Below, piece after piece: positions 58,497 to 64,000 of a stretch of DNA of 64,000 nucleotides; positions within the stretch are counted from its first letter, which is position 1; each line of letters starts with the position of its first letter. The notes beneath the pieces are model-generated. The model was not told the DNA's origin, ran no database searches, and worked only from the letters and a program-made list of their open reading frames with translations. This DNA comes from Klebsiella sp. RHBSTW-00484. GTDB lineage: Bacteria > Pseudomonadota > Gammaproteobacteria > Enterobacterales > Enterobacteriaceae. The DNA is taken from contig NZ_CP055481.1 of assembly GCF_013705725.1 (NCBI RefSeq), forward strand, positions 2,604,001-2,668,000, read 5' to 3'. A program made the translations under genes and the position numbers.

Positions 58497-58507
58497 TTAA
58501 GGATTCT

Positions 58508-59401
58508 ATGCGCATCGACGACATTGACGCTCTGCTGGCCACCGTGCAGTTTTCCTCCCTGAATCAGGCCGCAGAATATCTTGGTATTACCCAATCGGCG
58601 ATTACCCGCCGCCTCCAGCGTCTGGAGCAAACCCTGAACGTGACGCTGCTGGAGCGCCAGACCCGACCGCTTACCCTGACCGCTGCCGGGCACCGGGTTT
58701 ACGAGCAATGTCTGAGTATCAAGCGGGAAACTAAAAAACTGTATGGCCTGCTCGACCCTGAGGCTGAGCCGCACGGCATCCTGCGTCTCGGGGTGCCGCA
58801 AAGCGTGGCGGAAATTGCGCTGCAACCGGCGCTGGCCGCGTTGCGCCAGCAGTTTCCCGCCCTGCAACCACAGGTCACCTGCGGCTGGAGCGGGCTGTTG
58901 CAAAGGCGGCTGGAGAGCGTCGAACTGGATGGGGTGCTGGCGATGGGGCCTGAGCAACTGAGCTTTGCTGACGGCTACAGCGGGCGGCTGCTTTGCCCGC
59001 TGGATATCGTGGTGATTGCGGCGAAAAGCTGGCGTCTGCACGCCGGAGCGCTGCGGGACTGCGCGGAGAAAGGCTGGGTGCTGAATCCCGACGGTTGCGG
59101 CCTGCGGGCGGGGCTGATCCGCGAGCTGCAATCGCAGGGGCTGCGGTTAGCGCTGAATGTGGAAACCGCCGGTGCCCAGTTGCAAATAAGCCTGGTGGCT
59201 CAGGGGCTGGGACTGGGCCTGGTACCGCGCGCTGCGCTGGCCGTCAGCCCTTGGCGCGATGAAGTGACGGTGCTGACGCTTGAGGATTTTCAGCCCGAGG
59301 TACATCTGTGGTTGGTTAACGCGCAAAATCTGGCTAATCTGAGCCAACCGCTGACTTTTTTTGCCGCTAAGGTCGTTCAGCAACTTAATGTATCTGTATG
59401 A
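58508..59401 (+). CDS. LysR-family regulator of the organosulfur module
   Basis: 297 aa from MRIDDIDALLATVQFSSLNQAA with TAAGGA upstream. Winged HTH: LNQAAEYLGITQSAITRRLQRLEQTLNVTLLERQTRPLTLT in overlapping parts. Then the two-lobe effector domain with LRLGVPQSVAE. It lies between the divergent dioxygenase/rhodanese operon and the downstream monooxygenase/ABC operon, with the same CATAT-N4-ATATG palindrome on both sides, so it probably controls both in response to an organosulfur compound or its derivative. Confidence 0.88.
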   Translation: MRIDDIDALLATVQFSSLNQAAEYLGITQSAITRRLQRLEQTLNVTLLERQTRPLTLTAAGHRVYEQCLSIKRETKKLYGLLDPEAEPHGILRLGVPQSVAEIALQPALAALRQQFPALQPQVTCGWSGLLQRRLESVELDGVLAMGPEQLSFADGYSGRLLCPLDIVVIAAKSWRLHAGALRDCAEKGWVLNPDGCGLRAGLIRELQSQGLRLALNVETAGAQLQISLVAQGLGLGLVPRAALAVSPWRDEVTVLTLEDFQPEVHLWLVNAQNLANLSQPLTFFAAKVVQQLNVSV

Positions 59402-59433
59402 AAAATATATGCAATTTTTTAAATGCTTATATC

Positions 59434-59448
59434 GCATATTAAGATATG
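59434..59448. promoter_or_regulatory. Candidate LysR operator, copy 2
   Basis: CATAT (59435-59439), TAAG, ATATG (59444-59448), preceded by G as in copy 1. It is ~98-111 bp upstream of the flavin monooxygenase start, in an AT-rich island that also holds ATATGC and ATGCAT half-motifs. Confidence 0.55.
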
Positions 59449-59545
59449 ATAAAAATGCATTTTGTTCATTAAGAGCCTGTGTATAGGGTAATGAAAACGC
59501 GCCGCCGCTGCGGCCCATTCGTTATCCTGATACAAGGAGTTCTGT

Positions 59546-60631
59546 ATGAGCATTCAGTTTCTCGGCATGATCGGTCATCGCCTGTCGTCGGAAACCATCG
59601 CCCCGGTTGGCCCGATTTTTGACCGCGATTACATCGTGCGCTTTGCGCAAACCCACGAGGCTGCCGGGTTCGACCGCCTGCTGGTGGGCCACTGGTCCGA
59701 TCAACCCGATGGATTTCTGGTGACCGCGCTGGCCGGGCTGTCGACGCAAAACATCAGCTTCCTGCTGGCGCATCGCCCCGGTTTTGTCTCGCCAACTCTT
59801 GCGGCGCGTAAATTCGCTACCCTTGAACACCTGCTGGGTGGACGCCTGGCAGTGCATATCATCAGCGGCGGTAATGATGCTGAGCAGCGCCGCGACGGTG
59901 ACTATCTCGATCATGACCAGCGCTATGCCCGTACCGATGCCTTCCTCGACACCCTCCGCAAGGTCTGGACCGCCGAACAACCGGTGGATATCGCCAATGA
60001 TTTTTATCAGGCGGAACAGGCCTGGTCGGCGATCCGCCCGCTGCAAAAGCCGCATATCCCCTTATATTTCGGCGGCTCGTCGGAAGCGGCCATTGCCGTG
60101 GCCGGAAAGCACGCCAACATTTTCGCCCTGTGGGGAGAGTCGCTGGCGCAAACCGATGAAACCATCCGGCGCGTGCGGGCCGAGGCGGCGAAACATCAGC
60201 GTGAGATTGGCTTCAGCGTCTCTTTCCGCCCGATTATCGCCGACACCGAAGCCGAAGCCTGGGAAAAAGCCGAGCATATTCTGCACGTCGCCACCGAACG
60301 CGCGGCGCAGACTGAAGGCGGTTTCAAAGCCAAGCCCGATAGCGTCGGCGCGCAGCGCCTGCGGGCGACGGCGGCGCAGGGCAAGGTGGTGGATAAGCGC
60401 CTGTGGACTGGGATCGCCCAACTGGTCGGCGGCGGTCACAACTCCACCGCGCTGGTGGGCACGCCAGAACAGGTTGCCGACGCGCTGCTCGACTACTACG
60501 ACCTTGGGGTGCGCAACTTCCTGATCCGCGGATTCGATCCGCTCAACGATGCGCAGGAGTACGGGAAAGCGCTGCTGCCGATAACCCGTGAAAAAGCCGC
60601 CTTACGCTCCGTTGCGGAGCGCGCATCGTGA
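59546..60631 (+). CDS. LLM-class FMNH2-dependent monooxygenase, SsuD-like
   Basis: 361 aa TIM-barrel luciferase-like monooxygenase. SsuD-type motifs: WSDQPDGFLVTALAGLSTQ, LLAHRPGFVSPTLAARKFATLEHLLGGR in parts, VHIISGGNDAEQRRDGDYLDHDQRYARTDAF in parts, FGGSSEAAIAVAGKHANIFALWGE. Such enzymes cleave C-S bonds of sulfonates to give sulfite and aldehyde. AAGGAG upstream. It overlaps the next gene by 4 bp. A reductase supplying FMNH2 is not in the window. Confidence 0.88.
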   Translation: MSIQFLGMIGHRLSSETIAPVGPIFDRDYIVRFAQTHEAAGFDRLLVGHWSDQPDGFLVTALAGLSTQNISFLLAHRPGFVSPTLAARKFATLEHLLGGRLAVHIISGGNDAEQRRDGDYLDHDQRYARTDAFLDTLRKVWTAEQPVDIANDFYQAEQAWSAIRPLQKPHIPLYFGGSSEAAIAVAGKHANIFALWGESLAQTDETIRRVRAEAAKHQREIGFSVSFRPIIADTEAEAWEKAEHILHVATERAAQTEGGFKAKPDSVGAQRLRATAAQGKVVDKRLWTGIAQLVGGGHNSTALVGTPEQVADALLDYYDLGVRNFLIRGFDPLNDAQEYGKALLPITREKAALRSVAERAS

Positions 60632-61773
60632 CCGATTCCGCATTCGATGATTGGTCGCGGCGGCTGACGGAGATCCGCCAACTGATGGCAGAGCAGGCGG
60701 CCAGCCTCGACGCCAGCGGTGAATTTCCTCACCACAATATCGAACGTTTACGCCAGCGCGGCTTTTTAAGCCTTGCCGTGCCGCGACAACATGGCGGGGC
60801 GGGAGCCGATTTAGCGCGTCTTCAGCAGGCTATCGCCGCCATTGCCTGGGGTGAACCGGCGACGGCGCTGATCGTCTGCATGCAGTACCTGCATCACCTA
60901 CGGCTGGCGGAAAATGAAAACTGGGCCGAGCCGCTGCGCCAGCAGGTTTTTCAGGATGCCGTTGAACGAGGCGGGTTGATTAATAGCCTGCGCGTGGAGC
61001 CGGAGCTGGGATCTCCGGCGCGCGGCGGTCTGCCGAAAACCGTGGCGAGCCGCAGCGCGGAGGGCTGGCGAATTAGCGGCCACAAAATCTATACCACCGG
61101 CATCGAAGGCCTGAGCTGGCTGGCACTCTGGGGTCGCAGTGACGACAGTACGCCGCTGGTCGGTACCTGGCTGGTACCCCGCGATAGTGACGGCATCACC
61201 GTGGTGAAAAGCTGGGATCACGCCGGAATGCGGGCAACTGGCAGTCATGAAGTCATTCTGAAAAATGTGCAGGTGTCTGCAGAGAATGCGGTGGACGTAT
61301 GGCCTGTCGATGCGCCCCCCGCGCCGGATGCCGAACAGTTTCGCCTGTTTGCTAACCGCCATACGGCGCTGCTGGCGGCGATTTACGACAGCGTCGCCCG
61401 CGCCGCCCGCGACTGGCTGGTGGCATGGCTGAGTGCGCGTATTCCGGGAAACCTCGGGCAGCCTCTTTCCAGCCTGCCGCGAGTGCAGGAAAAGGTCGGG
61501 CAGATTGACGGCTTACTGCTGGTGAATCGCAACCTGCTGGAGAAGGCCGCGGAGCTGGGCTTTTCCGCCATCGAGGCGAATCTGGCAAAAGTCACCATTA
61601 CCGATAACGCCATTCAGGCGGTGAACCTGGCGCTTGAGCTGACCGGCAATCATGGTCTGAGTCGGCAAAACCCTCTGGAACGCCACTATCGCAACGTGCT
61701 GTGCGGGCGGGTACATACCCCGCAGAACGACAGCGCGTGGTTGGCGGCAGGCAAATACGCTTTTCAAAAATAA
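60628..61773 (+). CDS. Acyl-CoA-dehydrogenase-fold flavoenzyme, SfnB/DszC-like
   Basis: 381 aa with N-terminal helical, central beta (VASRSAEGWRISGHKIYTTGIEGLSWLALW in parts) and C-terminal helical domains of the ACAD fold. No clear catalytic Glu of true acyl-CoA dehydrogenases was identified. Relatives in sulfur-starvation operons (SfnB, DszC-like) act on sulfones, sulfoxides or thiol compounds with flavin. Placed between an SsuD-like enzyme (4-bp overlap) and ABC binding proteins (11 bp), it is more likely a sulfur-compound monooxygenase than a fatty-acid enzyme. Confidence 0.8.
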   Translation: MTDSAFDDWSRRLTEIRQLMAEQAASLDASGEFPHHNIERLRQRGFLSLAVPRQHGGAGADLARLQQAIAAIAWGEPATALIVCMQYLHHLRLAENENWAEPLRQQVFQDAVERGGLINSLRVEPELGSPARGGLPKTVASRSAEGWRISGHKIYTTGIEGLSWLALWGRSDDSTPLVGTWLVPRDSDGITVVKSWDHAGMRATGSHEVILKNVQVSAENAVDVWPVDAPPAPDAEQFRLFANRHTALLAAIYDSVARAARDWLVAWLSARIPGNLGQPLSSLPRVQEKVGQIDGLLLVNRNLLEKAAELGFSAIEANLAKVTITDNAIQAVNLALELTGNHGLSRQNPLERHYRNVLCGRVHTPQNDSAWLAAGKYAFQK

Positions 61774-61784
61774 GGATAATTCAT

Positions 61785-62759
61785 ATGCGCATACCCAAAT
61801 TCACCCGTTTAGCCGGGGCGGTGATGCTGTTGGCCCTGAGCGGCTATGCGGCGGCTCAGGAGCGAATCACTCTACGCATCGCCGATCAAAAAGGCGGCAT
61901 GCGTTCGCAGCTGGAAGCCGCCAACGCGCTGCAAAATCTCTCGTACGACATTAAGTGGGCCGAGTTTCCGGCCGCTGCGCCGCTGGCGGAAGCGCTGAAC
62001 GCCGGTGCGGTGGACGTGGGGATTATCGGCGATGCGCCGCTGCTGTTCGCGCTGGCTAACGGTGCGCCGGTCAAAGCCATCGCCGTCGATAAAAGTAATC
62101 CGGCGGGGACCGCTGTGCTGGTCTCTCCCGGCAGCCCGCTGAAAAGCGCGGCGGATTTAAAAGGCAAGCGTATCGCCACCGGTAAAGGGTCGATTGGTCA
62201 TTTCGTGGCGCTGAAAGCGCTGGAGCAGTCGGGCATTTCAGCCAAAGAGGTGCAGTGGGTGTTTCTCGGGCCGGTGGACGCCAAAGTGGCGCTGCTTAAC
62301 GGCTCGGTAGATGCCTGGGCGACCTGGGAGCCGTACACCACTCAGCTGGTCAAGACCGACGAGGGGCAGATTCTGGTGAGCGGCAAAGGGCTGCTGCCGG
62401 GCAACACTTTCCTCGCCGCCACCGATGATGCGCTGAAAGATCCGCAAAAACGCGCGGCGCTACAAGATTATCTCAATCGCCTGGCCGGGGCCGAGCGCTG
62501 GGCCTACGCCAACCTTGATAGCTACGGTAAAACGCTGGGGGAAATTATCCGCTTCCCGGCGGATATCGCCCGCGCGCAGTTTGCCAATCGTCAGTCGCAG
62601 TGGCTGCGCCTGGATTCGCAAACGGTCGCCCAGCAGCAGTCTACGGCGGATTTCTACCTCGCTAACGGCCTGATCCGCGCAAAGCTCGACGTCACGCCGA
62701 CATTTGATAACGGTTTTAGCGTGCCTGCCGCGCAGGCTCATGCGGAGGTCGCGCCATGA
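61785..62759 (+). CDS. ABC substrate-binding protein, SsuA-like (Sec-exported)
   Basis: 324 aa from MRIPKFTRLAGAVMLLALSG, AAGGATAA upstream; the frame is open earlier but overlaps the flavoenzyme gene. Sec signal cleaved after about Ala24 (YAAA). SsuA/NMT1-type fold: FPAAAPLAEALNAGAVDVGIIGDAPLLFALANGAPVKAIAV in parts, and GPVDAKVALLNGSVDAWATWEPY. Delivers sulfonates or related compounds to the ABC permease. Its stop overlaps the next start by four bases. Confidence 0.88.
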   Translation: MRIPKFTRLAGAVMLLALSGYAAAQERITLRIADQKGGMRSQLEAANALQNLSYDIKWAEFPAAAPLAEALNAGAVDVGIIGDAPLLFALANGAPVKAIAVDKSNPAGTAVLVSPGSPLKSAADLKGKRIATGKGSIGHFVALKALEQSGISAKEVQWVFLGPVDAKVALLNGSVDAWATWEPYTTQLVKTDEGQILVSGKGLLPGNTFLAATDDALKDPQKRAALQDYLNRLAGAERWAYANLDSYGKTLGEIIRFPADIARAQFANRQSQWLRLDSQTVAQQQSTADFYLANGLIRAKLDVTPTFDNGFSVPAAQAHAEVAP

Positions 62760-63793
62760 TGCATTCCGGTTTTTCCCGCCGTCGCTTCTTACAATTAACC
62801 GGCGGCGTGGCGCTGGCGGGGGCATCCCTGCCGTTATGGGCTCACGATATGGCGGCGATGGCGAGCAGCGACGAGCATCCGGCGCTGCGCCTGGCACAGC
62901 CGTACAAAATCAAACTGGCGATAAACAAAAGCGCGGTGTGCCTTGCCCCGGTTGCCGTCGCGGAGCAGCAGAAGATTTTCAGTAAATACAATCTCGACGT
63001 TGAGTTTGTTAACTTCGGCAACTCAACGGACGTGCTGCTGGAGGCGATTGCCACCGGCAAGGCCGATGCCGGGGTTGGCATGGCGCTGCGCTGGCTGAAG
63101 GCGCTGGAACAGGGCTTCGACGTCAAGTTGACCGCCGGAACCCACGGCGGCTGTCTGAACCTGCTGACGGCGAAAAACTCGCCGTTTGGCGGCCTGGAGA
63201 GCTTAAAAGGGCAAACTATCGGCGTTACCGACATGGCCGGGCCGGACAAAAACTTCTTCGCCATTTTACTCAAGCGCCACGGCATCGACCCAATAAGCGA
63301 CGTGCAGTGGAAAGTCTATCCCGCCGATCTGCTCAGCGTCGCGCTGGATAAACGCGAAATCGCTGCCATTAGCGGCAGCGAACCGTTTAGCTATCGCCTG
63401 CTGGAAACCGGTAAATATCAGCTTATCGCCAGCAATATGACCGGCGATTACGCCAATCTGAGCTGCTGCGTGCTGGGCGTCAGCGGTACCCTGGCGCGAG
63501 ATCACAAACCCGCCGCCGCCGCGCTCACTCAGGCGATTCTTGAAGCGCACAGCTACGCCGCTGAACACCCGGAAAGCGTGGCGCAATCCTTCCTGGCCCA
63601 TGCGCTCAATACCAATGAAGCGGAGGTTAGCGGGATCCTTCACGGGCAGGGGCACGGTCATCATGCGGTGGGCGAGGCGTTTGTCAAAGAGCTGACGCAG
63701 TATGCGGTGGATCTTCAGCGGGTGCAGGTGATCAAACCGGGGACCGATCCTCATCAGTTTGCGGAGAGTATTTATGTCAACGTTTTCGCCTGA
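62756..63793 (+). CDS. Second ABC substrate-binding protein, Tat-exported
   Basis: 345 aa. Twin-arginine signal SRRRFLQ (residues 7-13) followed by a hydrophobic stretch and a cleavage site after about Ala29. NMT1/SsuA-like periplasmic fold: VAVAEQQKIFSKYNLDVEFVNFG, LEAIATGKADAGVGMALRWLK, GQTIGVTDMAGPDKNFF. A His-rich stretch HGQGHGHHAVG lies at about residues 296-306. Tat export implies folding, or cofactor/metal loading, in the cytoplasm, unlike its Sec-exported neighbour. Overlaps the permease gene by 20 bp. Confidence 0.85.
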   Translation: MMHSGFSRRRFLQLTGGVALAGASLPLWAHDMAAMASSDEHPALRLAQPYKIKLAINKSAVCLAPVAVAEQQKIFSKYNLDVEFVNFGNSTDVLLEAIATGKADAGVGMALRWLKALEQGFDVKLTAGTHGGCLNLLTAKNSPFGGLESLKGQTIGVTDMAGPDKNFFAILLKRHGIDPISDVQWKVYPADLLSVALDKREIAAISGSEPFSYRLLETGKYQLIASNMTGDYANLSCCVLGVSGTLARDHKPAAAALTQAILEAHSYAAEHPESVAQSFLAHALNTNEAEVSGILHGQGHGHHAVGEAFVKELTQYAVDLQRVQVIKPGTDPHQFAESIYVNVFA

Positions 63794-64000
63794 ACGGGTT
63801 CTGTCGCGCCCGACCCGCGGCAGGCCGCTGTGGAATGAAGGCCTGCTGGCTGGCGTATTGTGGCTGCTGGGCGGCTTTTTTACTCTCGCCTGGCCGGATG
63901 TCGGGCGGCGCTGGCCGTTTAGCGAAGGTTGGGCGCTGGCTCAGTTCAGCGTCGGCGGGGGACTACTGCTGCTGGCGCTGAGCTACCGCTACTGGCGGCA
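63774..64000 (+). CDS. ABC transporter permease, N-terminal part (runs off window)
   Basis: The first 75 codons of a membrane protein: a short polar start, then two hydrophobic segments (GLLAGVLWLLGGFFTLAWP and VGGGLLLLALSYRYW). It starts 20 bp inside the preceding binding-protein gene. Position suggests the SsuC-type permease of this importer; the conserved permease loop is beyond the edge, so this rests on context. Confidence 0.7.
   Translation, partial: MSTFSPERVLSRPTRGRPLWNEGLLAGVLWLLGGFFTLAWPDVGRRWPFSEGWALAQFSVGGGLLLLALSYRYWR

Overview
The window reads as chromosome of an enterobacterium of the Klebsiella/Raoultella type. The backbone follows the E. coli K-12 order around 38 min: btuC, btuE, btuD, nlpC, selO, hemP, aroH, ppsR, ppsA, rprA, ydiK, ydiJ, menI, sufABCDSE, ldtE, lpp, pykF, fumD. 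It is GC-rich, lacks ydiV, and carries catabolic blocks that E. coli does not have at this site. The genus is an inference from gene content; nothing in the window fixes the species.

Layout. 1-5.3 kb: a xyloside-type block (polyol/alcohol dehydrogenase running off the left edge, AraC regulator, GPH-family sugar transporter, GH43 glycosidase) directly before btuC. 5.4-16 kb: vitamin B12 uptake (btuC, btuE, btuD) interrupted by an antisense MetQ/NlpA-type lipoprotein gene, then nlpC, selO, hemP, aroH, ppsR and ppsA. 16.2-20 kb: a second GPH transporter with an intracellular GH3 glycosidase. 20-36 kb: RprA sRNA, a BIME, ydiK, ydiJ, menI, two small proteins, the suf Fe-S assembly operon, ldtE, lpp, pykF and fumD. 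Regulatory sites recognised here include Fur (hemP, suf), TrpR (aroH), Cra (ppsA, pykF) and RcsB (rprA).

36-64 kb is a run of accessory metabolism. First is a TetR-controlled operon with a QuiC/QsuB-type 3-dehydroshikimate dehydratase, an MFS importer and an atypical AroE-family dehydrogenase (36.1-41 kb). Next is a leaderless ModA-like protein convergent with a BtuCD/MolABC-type ABC importer; each transcription unit carries a ModE-type palindrome, which points to molybdate or tungstate (41-44.6 kb). Then comes the mhp 3-(3-hydroxyphenyl)propionate pathway with mhpT, in which the activator gene mhpR is frameshifted in a short homopolymer (44.6-53.4 kb). A second PgeF-family protein and a secreted DUF1996 protein follow (53.6-55.8 kb).

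The right end (56-64 kb) is an organosulfur module: a four-domain rhodanese and a Gln-type thiol dioxygenase (probably 3-mercaptopropionate dioxygenase) diverge from a LysR gene, which is followed by an SsuD-like flavin monooxygenase, an SfnB/DszC-like flavoenzyme, two ABC substrate-binding proteins (one Sec, one Tat) and an ABC permease cut by the window end. The same CATAT-N4-ATATG palindrome lies in both intergenic regions around the LysR gene, and a 142-bp ERIC-like palindrome occupies the LysR 5' leader.

No insertion sequence, prophage, CRISPR array, tRNA or rRNA was seen.
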